DNA of 64,000 nucleotides, from the NCBI RefSeq assembly GCF_007827275.1, contig NZ_VISE01000001.1, forward strand, positions 4,154,001 through 4,218,000, given 5' to 3'. This stretch comes from Gillisia sp. Hel_I_86. GTDB lineage: Bacteria; Bacteroidota; Bacteroidia; Flavobacteriales; Flavobacteriaceae. The notes beneath the pieces were generated by a model. It was not told the DNA's origin. It searched no databases and saw only the letters and a program-made list of their open reading frames with translations. Of this stretch, positions 26,803 through 35,260 are shown piece after piece. The first letter of the stretch is position 1, and each line of letters begins with the position of its first letter. Both the position numbers and the translations under genes were made by a program.

Positions 26803-27024
26803 ATGCATAGCATTGATGAAAGCTTTTGGGGCATGCACTTGATATGGTGGGTTCTCTGGATTTTCTTTTTAATCTGGATTTTTCTTATACCGTTTGGTAA
26901 CCCTAGAAAGAAAAGACAAGAAAGTCCACTGGAAATTTTGAAAAAGCGTTTTGCGAAAGGAGAAATATCCAAAGAAGAATTTGAAGAAAAAAAGAAAATA
27001 TTAGGTATTACCGATAGCAAATAA
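26803..27024 (+). CDS. SHOCT-domain small membrane protein
   Basis: The 73-residue protein has one membrane helix (WWVLWIFFLIWIFLIP) and a C-terminal SHOCT motif (LEILKKRFAKGEISKEEFEEK), a short helix-turn-helix of oligomerising type. It is a close relative of the protein at 58179-58400; both begin with a GGMHxIWWxLW-type stretch. It is followed 21 bases later by the PII-like remnant, as in the second cluster where SHOCT and PII genes also sit close together. Confidence 0.9.
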   Translation: MHSIDESFWGMHLIWWVLWIFFLIWIFLIPFGNPRKKRQESPLEILKKRFAKGEISKEEFEEKKKILGITDSK

Positions 27025-27045
27025 ACTTAAAAAGCCAGAATAAAA

Positions 27046-27368
27046 ATGAAAGAAATAAAGGCATTTATAAGACCAAAAAGGCTCACGGATATTGTTAATA
27101 ACTTAAGGAGGAAGGCTTTTTAGATTTGACAGTTTTTGAAGGGGAAGGAACAGGGCGCTATTTAGATAACAGAAAAGAATGGTCTTCACTTAAACTTCCT
27201 TTTTCACACTCAAAAATAGCCAAGATAGAGATAATTGTTCCGGATGAAAGAGTGCAGATCATTCATGAAAACGGCAAAACGGGGTGTCCAGGAGATGGAA
27301 TTATATGCATTAGTGAAATATTGGAGGTTGTTAAAGTGAAAACGTTGAAACCTGAGGAAATTATTTAA
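27046..27368 (+). pseudogene. PII-like regulator gene with a one-base frameshift
   Basis: A frame from ATG 27046 reads MKEIKAFIRPKRLTDIVNN, matching the start of the intact PII-like protein at 56984 (MKEIKAFVKPNRIQ). It stops after 25 codons at 27121-27123. The family sequence continues from about 27108 in another frame (EEGFLDLTVFEGEGTGRY and on to GDGIICISEILEVVKVKT) to 27368. Lining the two up requires one missing base near 27105, in a run of A and G. A sequencing error cannot be excluded. The ligand-binding end (CPGDGIIC) is preserved. Confidence 0.85.
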
Positions 27369-27379
27369 AAATTAATGTC

Positions 27380-27661
27380 ATGTACAAATTAAATATAACA
27401 AAGCTCGGGCTGGCCACCGGTTTAACAGGTGCCTTGATTTATCTAGGTTGTATGATTGTAATGGCAACTACGGGACAAGAAGGTTCAATCACCTTTTTTA
27501 ACAGTCTCTTGCACGGGTTGGATACTACCAATATTATCCGGATGGATGTTTCCCTATTGGAAGCATTCTTTGGTATAGTACAGACATTCATTTTAGGATG
27601 GCTTATTGGTGCTTGTATTGCAGCTTTTTATAATGTACAGGCAAAAAAAATCCATAAATGA
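27380..27661 (+). CDS. Small membrane protein, DUF5676-like
   Basis: The 93-residue protein has two membrane helices: ATGLTGALIYLGCMIVMA (about 12-30) and a second with IVQTFILGWLIGACIAAF (about 65-83). A conserved-looking FFNSLLHGLD segment lies between them. This layout is that of DUF5676 proteins, which occur beside metal and SHOCT genes in Bacteroidota. It lies 11 bases after the PII-like remnant, in the same direction. Confidence 0.8.
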   Translation: MYKLNITKLGLATGLTGALIYLGCMIVMATTGQEGSITFFNSLLHGLDTTNIIRMDVSLLEAFFGIVQTFILGWLIGACIAAFYNVQAKKIHK

Positions 27662-27691
27662 ATTAATGGATTCAAAAAATTAATAAAAATT

Positions 27692-27845
27692 TAATGTATA
27701 TCCGTTTTCTGTCCTAAAAGTTCTTTCGTCACCCTGAATTTATTTCAGGGTCTCAATATTGCATTGATTTACATTGAAATGAGATTCTGAAACAAGTTCA
27801 GAATGACGTCATTTTTCAGTTTAGGATACTTTACGGACAAGCAAA
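27692..27845. repeat. Compound intergenic repeat with nested palindromes
   Basis: The core at 27728-27808 holds two hairpins, CCCTGAA/TTCAGGG and TTCTGAA/TTCAGAA, inside an outer pair CGTCA/TGACG and an inner TCTCAAT/ATTGA pair. This is a REP-type unit I associate with flavobacterial genomes. It is framed by the imperfect inverted pair TCCGTTTTCTGTCCTAAAA (27697) and TTTAGGATACTTTACGGA (27823). The left flank starts with TGTATATCCGTTTT, which also occurs at 4247, just before the second IS5-family element. Confidence 0.6.
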
Positions 27846-27880
27846 AAAAAAATTAAACTATTTGCTAAATAATAAATACA

Positions 27881-28414
27881 ATGAAACAAATTAAATTAAT
27901 AGCCACTATAGTTGTTTTAACGGTTTTGGCTGCTTGTGAAAAATCAGAAGACCCTTCTGAAAATGTAATTGAAGGAACTTATTTAGGCACACTTACCCAC
28001 TCTGATGGTCTAAAAAGAAACGGGGCGAGCCAAGAGGAAGATGCTGTGGCAGAAGTTACAAATATTGGAAATAACCTTCTAGAGATCCATTGCTACAGCA
28101 ATGAGTTGGATACCACGTTTGTATTGAATTACTACCAACACGATGACAGTGTACTGGTATGCTTTAACGGGGAAGATTTCGAAAATATGTACGGTCACAT
28201 GTTGGGTCAGGGACATGGCAGTGGGAGCATGATGAATGACAAACAAAATGGTGAAACAGAATGGACGCATCACCTAAATGATGAGCACGAGGAAGGCGAT
28301 GAACATTTTGGTGGTTTTAGTATGCAGGACCAGGCTTTCGGGTATCGCTTCAAAATGATGGATGGGGACGTACCTTATTACCTGCAATTTCAGGGAAAAA
28401 GACAAGAGTTATAA
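27881..28414 (+). CDS. Predicted lipoprotein, His/Asp-rich
   Basis: The 177-residue protein has a lipoprotein signal (VVLTVLAACEKSED, lipidated Cys 19). The mature part starts with a beta-rich region (GTYLGTLTHSDG) and has a middle stretch rich in His, Gly and Met (YGHMLGQGHGSGSMM) and in His, Glu and Asp (HHLNDEHEEGDEHFGG), a likely metal-binding loop. I do not recognise a family. It probably binds metal at the envelope, in line with its neighbours. Confidence 0.75.
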   Translation: MKQIKLIATIVVLTVLAACEKSEDPSENVIEGTYLGTLTHSDGLKRNGASQEEDAVAEVTNIGNNLLEIHCYSNELDTTFVLNYYQHDDSVLVCFNGEDFENMYGHMLGQGHGSGSMMNDKQNGETEWTHHLNDEHEEGDEHFGGFSMQDQAFGYRFKMMDGDVPYYLQFQGKRQEL

Positions 28415-28882
28415 GTGTATTCAATTCTTCAATAACAAAAAATATTAAAAATTGGATTGGCATTGCTTTTAAAAATTGAATATGCAAGCCTTATAGTAAT
28501 AACAACCAAATGATATGTTCCAAGATCAGTAAGAAACTGCCTGAGTGTTATTTTTTGAAAATTTAAAAGCCCTCTTGCGGAAATGTCATGCTTATTTCAG
28601 GAAAATAATAATCCTATAAAAAACTCATTATTGGAAGTACCATCAGAGATGTCTAAAATATTTATAAATGAAGGAACTGCATAGTTGTATGATCATGTTT
28701 AAATAAAGATGAGATATTTGATCCAGCCTGCAGTAAAAAAAACTGGGCGGACGCAGGAGATTCAATAATTTGGAAAATTCCTGTTTTAGTATAGGAATTA
28801 GGAAGCTTGCCCCTATATAAAATTAGTTTTCCAACCCGATGCCCGAGGAGTTTGTCCCCAGGTAATTGACAAAAAGAATGGA
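28415..28882. other. Intergenic stretch of 468 bases without a gene
   Basis: I see no coding signal or known RNA. A small palindrome AATTCCTGTTTTAGTATAGGAATT lies at about 28777-28800, 80 bases in front of the lycopene-cyclase-domain gene. The last 60 bases show a possible fragment of a decayed gene (CPQVIDKKNG in one frame) but it is too short to identify. Confidence 0.4.
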
Positions 28883-29584
28883 ATGCAAAATGTTTGGTTC
28901 ATATGGTCGCTTATCATTCTTGCCCTTTGGGCTGTGATCTATGTGTCCAAAAAAGGGGTTAGGAAAGAAATGCTCAAAATGAGCCTTATTACAATGCCTT
29001 TTGGTTTAACAGAACAATTGTTTGTACCAGAATATTGGTTACCGCCATCCTTATTTAATTTGGCAAAAAGAACAGGGTTTGATATCGAGAGCCTTATCTT
29101 TTCTTTTGCCATTGGCGGCATTGGCATGGTGCTTTACATCCTTATTTTTAAATTGGGCCTCACTGAAATATCCTACACCGAACGCAGCCATCAAAGGCAT
29201 AGCTTGCATAAATATATTCTTTTTGTGCCCGTAATCGTATTCATCGGCCTGGCACTTTTCACATCGCTTAACCATATGTATTGTGGCATCATAACGCTGT
29301 TCATCGGTGGATTGGCAACGCTTTATTGCCGTCCAGATCTAAAAGGAAAGATTTGGGTTGGAGGAATTTTGTTCACGGCACTCTATTTCGTTTATTTTGG
29401 AAGTATTCTTCCGTTCTATCCCCAATATGTAGAACTGTACTGGAACCTGGACAACCTGACCCATATTCTTGTTTTTGGCATTCCCATTGAAGAATTATTG
29501 TTTGCGTTTACTTTTGGGATGTACTGGCCTGATCTGTACGAGCATTTATATTGGAGAAAATCGATTCAAACAGAAATAATTTAA
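28883..29584 (+). CDS. Lycopene-cyclase-domain membrane protein
   Basis: This 233-residue protein has seven or so membrane helices and the motif GIPIEELLFAFTFGMYWPDLYEH, which matches the P-x-E-E active-site signature of the heterodimeric (CrtYcd-type) lycopene cyclases. A second motif, FGLTEQLFVPEYW, is the equivalent of the first half. Carotenoid genes are not seen beside it, so a cyclase or carotenoid role is inferred from family only. The APC permease gene begins 2 bases after its stop. Confidence 0.8.
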   Translation: MQNVWFIWSLIILALWAVIYVSKKGVRKEMLKMSLITMPFGLTEQLFVPEYWLPPSLFNLAKRTGFDIESLIFSFAIGGIGMVLYILIFKLGLTEISYTERSHQRHSLHKYILFVPVIVFIGLALFTSLNHMYCGIITLFIGGLATLYCRPDLKGKIWVGGILFTALYFVYFGSILPFYPQYVELYWNLDNLTHILVFGIPIEELLFAFTFGMYWPDLYEHLYWRKSIQTEII

Positions 29585-29586
29585 CA

Positions 29587-30936
29587 ATGAAAGACAGTAA
29601 AGGCACAAACAATAAGCTAAGCTTAATAGGATCTATATCCCTTGGCACGGGTGTAATGATTGGTGCCGGTATATTTGTGTTGATGGGGCAAATAGCCGAG
29701 TTGGTAGGTGACCTATTTCCCATCGCATTTATTGCGGGAGCTGTTGTGGTGGGTTTCAGTTCCTATTCCTACGTAAAGTTTTCAAATGCTTTTCCTTCTT
29801 CGGGAGGTGTAGTCAAATTTTTAAATAAATCCTATGGGCCTGGAACGACAACCGGTGTTTTTTCTTTGTTGATGTATGTCTCAATGGTGGTTTCTGAAAG
29901 TTTGGTGGCAGGTACTTTCGGAGCCTATACGCTTCGGCTGTTCCCAGAGAGTTTTGCCGGTTACGCATCCATTCTTGGTATTCTTCTTTTAATGACAGCA
30001 TATATCGTGAATATTTTAGGAAACAAAGTAATTGGTGCAACAGCCACTTTTACAGCTATTATTAAAGTAGCTGGTATTGCATTGCTTGCGATTGCAGGTC
30101 TTGTAGCTTCCGGGTTTGCAGATATTACAGGAAACTATATCCCTCAAAACACCGAAACCTTGCCACAGGGATTAGGCTTTGTAGCTGCCTTGGCCTTGGC
30201 AATTCTTGCTTATAAAGGATTTACAACAATAACGAATCAAGGAGGGGACATTAAAAATCCCCATAAAAATCTTGGGAAGTCCATTATTTTTTCCATTCTT
30301 ATTTGTACCTTCATTTATGTTGCTCTGGCCCTAGCTGTTGCTGGAGGATTAAGCATTCCGGAAATAATCGAAGCAAAAGACTATGCCCTGGCCGCAGCTG
30401 CAAAACCTGTTTTTGGCGAATGGGGTTCTTGGATTACCATAGCAATAGCCATTATAGCAACCTTTTCGGGCGTAATAGCAAGTGTTTTTTCGGCTTCACG
30501 CTTGTTGGCAATGCTCAGCAATATGAAACAGGTGCCCTCCTTAAAAAAAATGGGCAATTTTAAAAACCCCGCTCTCATCTTTACGGTTGCCCTCGCTATT
30601 TTACTCACCGTCCTGTTCGATTTAACAAGAATTGCTTCCCTAGGAGCTATTTTTTACCTCATTATGGATATCGCTATCCATTGGGGGCTTTTCCGTCACC
30701 TTAAAAACGAGGTGAAATTTCAACCCATCATTCCGCTAATTGCCATTGTAATGGATATAGCTGTACTCACAGCCTTTCTTTATATAAAATACCTGAACGA
30801 TCCATTGGTGCTTATCGTTGCGGCAATTGGGATTGTTTTAATACTTGTTGCGGAACGCCTTTTTATGATTTCGCATACAGATGATGAAGGTAATATGCCG
30901 ATGGGAATGGAAACTAAAAAAAACAATAATACATAA
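29587..30936 (+). CDS. APC-superfamily amino-acid permease
   Basis: The 449-residue protein begins MKDSKGTNNKLSLIGSIS and has about 12 membrane helices. The first carries the typical broken-helix substrate motif GVMIGAGIFVLMG; a second broken helix is near LAILAYKGFTTITNQGGDI. The open frame extends 12 codons upstream into the lyc gene; the ATG at 29587 directly follows its stop and is preferred. It should import amino acids or a related cation-coupled substrate; the specificity is not readable. Co-transcription with the previous gene is likely. Confidence 0.92.
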   Translation: MKDSKGTNNKLSLIGSISLGTGVMIGAGIFVLMGQIAELVGDLFPIAFIAGAVVVGFSSYSYVKFSNAFPSSGGVVKFLNKSYGPGTTTGVFSLLMYVSMVVSESLVAGTFGAYTLRLFPESFAGYASILGILLLMTAYIVNILGNKVIGATATFTAIIKVAGIALLAIAGLVASGFADITGNYIPQNTETLPQGLGFVAALALAILAYKGFTTITNQGGDIKNPHKNLGKSIIFSILICTFIYVALALAVAGGLSIPEIIEAKDYALAAAAKPVFGEWGSWITIAIAIIATFSGVIASVFSASRLLAMLSNMKQVPSLKKMGNFKNPALIFTVALAILLTVLFDLTRIASLGAIFYLIMDIAIHWGLFRHLKNEVKFQPIIPLIAIVMDIAVLTAFLYIKYLNDPLVLIVAAIGIVLILVAERLFMISHTDDEGNMPMGMETKKNNNT

Positions 30937-30957
30937 TTAATTAATAAAACAATACGT

Positions 30958-31971
30958 ATGAAAAATATAGCAGTAATAGGATATGGGGTCATCGGCAAAA
31001 GAGTGGTTGATGCCATCCATCTACAAGACGATATGAGCCTTATTGGAGTGTGCGATATCATTAGCGATTGGCGCATACAAAATGCGGTGAGAAAAGAGTA
31101 TGATATCTACGCGGCCACTCAAGAGGCAGCTGATAAAATGGAGTCCCAAGGGATTTCAGTAAAGGGAAATATGCAAGACCTATTGGACAAAGTGGACCTC
31201 GTCGTGGACTGTACCCCAAAAAAAATAGCAGCTCAAAATGTAAAAACCTATAAAGAAAAAGGCATTAAGTTCATTCTCCAAGGAGGTGAAAAACACGAAA
31301 CCACAGGCCATTCCTTTAGTGCCGAAAACAATTACAAATCGGCTATAAATCTTGATGCCACTAGGGTTGTTTCCTGCAACACTACCTCTATTTTAAGGAC
31401 GTTAACTGCCCTAAAAAAAGCAGATTTATTGGATCATGCCAGGGGAACACTATTGAGAAGAGCCACAGATCCTTGGGAAAGCCATCTAGGTGGTATTATG
31501 AACACCATGGTGCCCGAAAAGGACATCCCAAGCCATCAAGGACCCGATGCACAAAGCGTAGATCCCGAATTGGATGTCATCACTTCCGCAGTAAAAGTGC
31601 CCCAAACACTCAGCCATATGCACTACTGGAATGTAAAGTTGAGCAAAAAGGTTTCCAAAGAAGAAATTGTGGAAGCATTCAAAACATCCACGCGAATTAA
31701 AATGATCCGCTATGACCAGGGGCTGGTCTCCAACAACACCATAAAGGAAATGTTCCTGGATATGGGCAGGCCCTGGGGCGATATGTATGAAGTTGCCCTT
31801 TGGGAAGATATGCTGAAGGTACAGGGAGACGAACTTTTTTATGCATATGTGGTCGATAACCAGGCCATTGTTATACCTGAAACTATTGATGCCATTAGGG
31901 CACTTACCGGGATTGAAACCGATGGAGCAAAATCCATTGCCAAAACCAATGAAAGTTTAGGAATTCATTAA
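30958..31971 (+). CDS. Type II (archaeal-type) glyceraldehyde-3-phosphate dehydrogenase
   Basis: The 337-residue enzyme has a Rossmann start (IAVIGYGVIGKRVVDAI) and the active-site segment VVSCNTTSILRTLTAL, where Cys 141 is the nucleophile, in the form seen in archaeal GAPDH. HMHYWNVKL and the DMGRPWGDMYEVALWED stretch also fit that group. Classical bacterial GAPDH has a different SCTTNC motif. Archaeal GAPDH uses NADP and can work in gluconeogenesis. It sits 13 bases in front of a class I aldolase, making a pair of consecutive glycolytic enzymes of archaeal type, presumably an extra route beside the housekeeping enzymes. Confidence 0.9.
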   Translation: MKNIAVIGYGVIGKRVVDAIHLQDDMSLIGVCDIISDWRIQNAVRKEYDIYAATQEAADKMESQGISVKGNMQDLLDKVDLVVDCTPKKIAAQNVKTYKEKGIKFILQGGEKHETTGHSFSAENNYKSAINLDATRVVSCNTTSILRTLTALKKADLLDHARGTLLRRATDPWESHLGGIMNTMVPEKDIPSHQGPDAQSVDPELDVITSAVKVPQTLSHMHYWNVKLSKKVSKEEIVEAFKTSTRIKMIRYDQGLVSNNTIKEMFLDMGRPWGDMYEVALWEDMLKVQGDELFYAYVVDNQAIVIPETIDAIRALTGIETDGAKSIAKTNESLGIH

Positions 31972-31984
31972 TTCTTATTAAAAA

Positions 31985-33046
31985 ATGAAAACAGCTATAA
32001 ATATCACAGAAATTTTAGGAGAAAAAGCATCCTTCTATTTGGATCACGTTTGTGAAAAAATAACAAAGGATGAATTGCAAATACCTGGAAAAAAGAGTCT
32101 TGACAAGGTATTTGGCAATAGCAACAGAAGTCCGCAGGTAATGCGAAGCCTCTCCCAATTATACAACCACGGCAATCTGGGCGGGACAGGCTATTTGAGC
32201 ATCCTGCCCGTAGACCAAGGTATCGAGCATAGCGCGGCCTTCTCGTTCTATAAAAACCCTGACTATTTTGACCCCGAGAATATCATAAGACTCGCCATTG
32301 AGGCCGGGTGCGACGGGGTGGCTTCCACATTTGGGGTTTTGGGACTAAACGCCCGTAAATATGCCCACAAAATCCCGTTCATCGTGAAAATCAATCATAA
32401 TGAGCTCCTCACCTACCCCAACAAATATGACCAAACCCTTTTTGGAAAAGTGAAAACTGCCTGGGATATGGGAGCCGTTGCCGTGGGTGCCACCATCTAT
32501 TTTGGTTCCGAAGAAAGCAACCGGCAGCTCAAGGAAATTTCCGAAGCTTTTGAAGAAGCCCATAATCTGGGAATGGCTACCATTTTATGGTGCTATCTGC
32601 GCAATGAAGCATTCAAAACAGAAAAACAAGATTATCACGCAGCTGCCGATGTAACAGGGCAAGCCAACCATTTGGGCGTTACCATTCAAGCAGATTTCAT
32701 CAAACAAAAACTACCCACCAATAATTTCGGGTTTAAGAATATAGGATTTGGAAAATACGACGATCCAATGTATGAGGCCTTGACAACCGACCACCCCATC
32801 GACCTTTGTAGGTTACAGGTAGCCAATTGTTATATGGGCAAAATAGGACTGATAAATTCCGGTGGTGGTTCAAAAGGAAAATCCGATATGGTGGAAGCCA
32901 TCACTACGGCAGTCATTAACAAAAGGGCCGGGGGTTCTGGGCTGATAATGGGTAGAAAAGCATTCCAAAAACCATTAAGTGAAGGGGTTAAATTAATCAA
33001 TACCGTGCAGAGCGTTTATCTGGACACTAAAATCACAGTAGCCTAA
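31985..33046 (+). CDS. fbaB: Class I fructose-bisphosphate aldolase, FbaB/DhnA type
   Basis: The 353-residue enzyme has the signature [25 protein letters not shown] and a later [16 protein letters not shown] segment. The conserved [14 protein letters not shown] near the C-terminus is the phosphate-binding part, and the Schiff-base Lys is expected in the strand with FIVKINHNE. It is the Schiff-base aldolase, not the zinc enzyme. It follows the type II GAPDH by 13 bases and is the likely co-transcribed partner, producing or consuming the triose phosphate pair. Confidence 0.92.
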   Translation: MKTAINITEILGEKASFYLDHVCEKITKDELQIPGKKSLDKVFGNSNRSPQVMRSLSQLYNHGNLGGTGYLSILPVDQGIEHSAAFSFYKNPDYFDPENIIRLAIEAGCDGVASTFGVLGLNARKYAHKIPFIVKINHNELLTYPNKYDQTLFGKVKTAWDMGAVAVGATIYFGSEESNRQLKEISEAFEEAHNLGMATILWCYLRNEAFKTEKQDYHAAADVTGQANHLGVTIQADFIKQKLPTNNFGFKNIGFGKYDDPMYEALTTDHPIDLCRLQVANCYMGKIGLINSGGGSKGKSDMVEAITTAVINKRAGGSGLIMGRKAFQKPLSEGVKLINTVQSVYLDTKITVA

Positions 33047-33230
33047 ATATAATAAAATCTATAATACGAAAATAATGTCCACGGGCAATTCTAATTATGG
33101 AAAACACCAACCTGCAAAACAGCCATGGAGGATATAGATATGGACAATGATCCGGTACATGGAATAGGTAAAACCACAAAGATTGGCAATTGTCCGAAAA
33201 CGCAAATTCTTAAACCTATTAACACAAAAA

Positions 33231-33599
33231 ATGATGAAAACAGTAAAATCCATAGTACAAAAACTCCTCCTTTTGAGCATAGTTGCAACCTTCGTTATGG
33301 TAATTTCTTCCTGCTCCACCCACCAAAGGTATCCCGCTCCCGCCCAAAACATATACAATGATCCTGTATGTGGGGAATTTGTAAAATCCGGTTCTGCCCT
33401 AACCTATCAATATCAAGGTTCTGTTTACTATTTCGATTCTGAGGAATGTCTTGCAGTATTCACTAAAAACCCGGAAAAATTCACCAAAACCAGTTATAAA
33501 CGTGGCAATAACCATATGGGTTTCTCAAAGTGGGGATGGTGGGTCCCGGTAATGATTGCTACAATGGCTGTAGTAATGATCATAGGCGTTAACCATTGA
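33231..33599 (+). CDS. YHS-domain lipoprotein with a membrane anchor
   Basis: This 122-residue protein has a lipoprotein signal (VATFVMVISSCSTHQ) and a YHS domain with the metal motif NDPVCGEFV and the YYFDSEECLAVFTKNPEKF stretch. The C-terminus has one membrane helix (WVPVMIATMAVVMIIGV). The ATG at 33231 was chosen because it opens the signal; the frame runs 16 codons further upstream without support. YHS domains bind metals such as copper. It lies 184 bases after the aldolase and 117 before the IS4 element. Confidence 0.85.
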   Translation: MMKTVKSIVQKLLLLSIVATFVMVISSCSTHQRYPAPAQNIYNDPVCGEFVKSGSALTYQYQGSVYYFDSEECLAVFTKNPEKFTKTSYKRGNNHMGFSKWGWWVPVMIATMAVVMIIGVNH

Positions 33600-33715
33600 A
33601 AAAGGGCTGGTATTTTTGAAGACACCTTCTAAGAGCCTTTTAAAAGATGATAAGGACAAATAAAAGAAAGCAACTCCAATAAGAGATGAGTAGATAGGTA
33701 TCTCCCGACAGGAAC

Positions 33716-35110
33716 CTATCGTGTGGACACATCTTTATGAATGGTCCACCCTTCCATGGCAGCCTTAAAATATTTCAATCCTATCCATAGGGTCGTTATG
33801 CCCGGATGCCTTTTGCTTTCATAGCCTTTCCATCCGCCAAGTCTTGCTATCGCCCAAACATATCTCTTTAGCCCTTTTTCCTTATACGGGTTTTTTTGTT
33901 TCTCTGTCCTACCTTCCAGTCTTATTATCTGGTGCTCTAAAAACGTTTGTTCTTCTTCCGTGAAACAGCTATCGGCGCTCATCTCTCCTTCTGGTACCGC
34001 ATACGCCAGCCGCATCAAGAACAGTTTGATGATGACCTCCATTATCAACAAGCTCAGTTTTCTTACCGATGACCCATACTCCAGCTCTGACGCCTCGATA
34101 TTGTAGCCCTCTTTTTTTAATATCTTGAACACCTCTTCTATGGTCCACCTCCACTTATACCATTCCACGCACATTTCTGCCATTTCCAGAGTCTCTATGG
34201 GCAGGCTTGTCAACAACCTCCAGCACACCCTGTCCGGCCCGGTACGGTTCGCCTCTTTGGCCTCTACCAGGTATAGTTTTATGCTGGGTGCCACTGCTTT
34301 GCTTGCCGCCCTGGTCCTTTTAAGTTCCACCTCTTTATATCTGATTTCAATTTTTGCAATCCTTTTTTTTCTTCTGGTCTTTGCACAGGCATCCACCTGT
34401 ACCTCATAGGATCCTTGATAGGGTTGGTCCGCCAGGCAGCTAAACAATTTTGACCCATCCGCCAAGGTCCTATCCGTACGGGCCCTTATCAATAGATCTG
34501 TTTGTGCATCTGGTATGGTTGCAAACTGTTCGTAGATATCGCCTTCCCTATCTTGTACGATCACCATTCCCGCTACCACGCCCCTTAGCGAGGCCTGTGT
34601 GTTTTTGGAAACTTCTATCCACTTATAGGACTCTTTTTCTTCTATGGGCAGCTTGCCGTACTGTCTTTCATGCTTTGATGCGAACTCCAAGGGCCTGTTC
34701 CAGATCTTTATATCAGAATAGCCGTAGGGGGTGCCGCTCACGGCATCCAAGACCAAACTTGGGTGGATGAAGAACCCCAGTCCCTGGGAATTCTTCGCAT
34801 TGGTCGTGCCCACAAAGCCATCTTTATTGATCCTATTACCATGGCTGCTTAGGTTGACCTCCGTGGTATCTTGGATACAGACAACAAATTTGCCCGCACA
34901 AGCCATCTGGCAATTATGTACCAAGTTCTCTACTATATCTCCTTCACTGACCCTATCGTTCTGCAAAAAACGGTAAACGGCCTTTGCGTCTGATTCGTTC
35001 CTGCTGAGCTGACGGATCGAATGGACGCTCTTGCTGAACAGGTCCGATAAAATCTTGTTGCCCCGATAAACCAACCGTTTATCCCCTAAGCCTGTGAACC
35101 CCCTTCTCAT
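33716..35110 (-). CDS. IS4-family transposase (Tn5-like group)
   Basis: The 464-residue protein has the catalytic Asp in VCIQDTTEVNLS, the second Asp in VIVQDREGDIYEQ, and the Glu in the WRWTIEEVFKILKKEGYNIE block, the Y-x-x-R-W-x-I-E-E type signature of the family. Its N-terminal quarter (RNESDAKAVYRFLQNDRV) matches the Tn5-type DNA-binding domain. No stop or deletion is apparent. The last codons extend into the inverted repeat. Confidence 0.94.
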   Translation of the reverse strand: MRRGFTGLGDKRLVYRGNKILSDLFSKSVHSIRQLSRNESDAKAVYRFLQNDRVSEGDIVENLVHNCQMACAGKFVVCIQDTTEVNLSSHGNRINKDGFVGTTNAKNSQGLGFFIHPSLVLDAVSGTPYGYSDIKIWNRPLEFASKHERQYGKLPIEEKESYKWIEVSKNTQASLRGVVAGMVIVQDREGDIYEQFATIPDAQTDLLIRARTDRTLADGSKLFSCLADQPYQGSYEVQVDACAKTRRKKRIAKIEIRYKEVELKRTRAASKAVAPSIKLYLVEAKEANRTGPDRVCWRLLTSLPIETLEMAEMCVEWYKWRWTIEEVFKILKKEGYNIEASELEYGSSVRKLSLLIMEVIIKLFLMRLAYAVPEGEMSADSCFTEEEQTFLEHQIIRLEGRTEKQKNPYKEKGLKRYVWAIARLGGWKGYESKRHPGITTLWIGLKYFKAAMEGWTIHKDVSTR

Positions 35111-35170
35111 TTTTTGAGTAAAATTAATGCTAATCCCTTAAAATATTAAATAATTGTGTCCACACGATAG
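33716..35170 (-). mobile_element. IS4-family insertion sequence, 1455 bp
   Basis: The ends form a perfect 16-base inverted repeat, CTATCGTGTGGACACA read inward from both sides. The element is flanked by the 9-base direct repeat GACAGGAAC (33707-33715 and 35171-35179), the length typical for the Tn5-like part of the IS4 family. The transposase stop codon lies in the terminal repeat itself (33716-33718). It separates the YHS gene from the UspA gene and therefore splits what was probably one gene cluster. Confidence 0.93.
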
Positions 35171-35260
35171 GACAGGAACAGTTAAACCAAAAATACTATC
35201 ACTATTGGAATCTTTTTACGGGCATAAGATTGATTTAAAAAACATAAAATTCAATAAATT

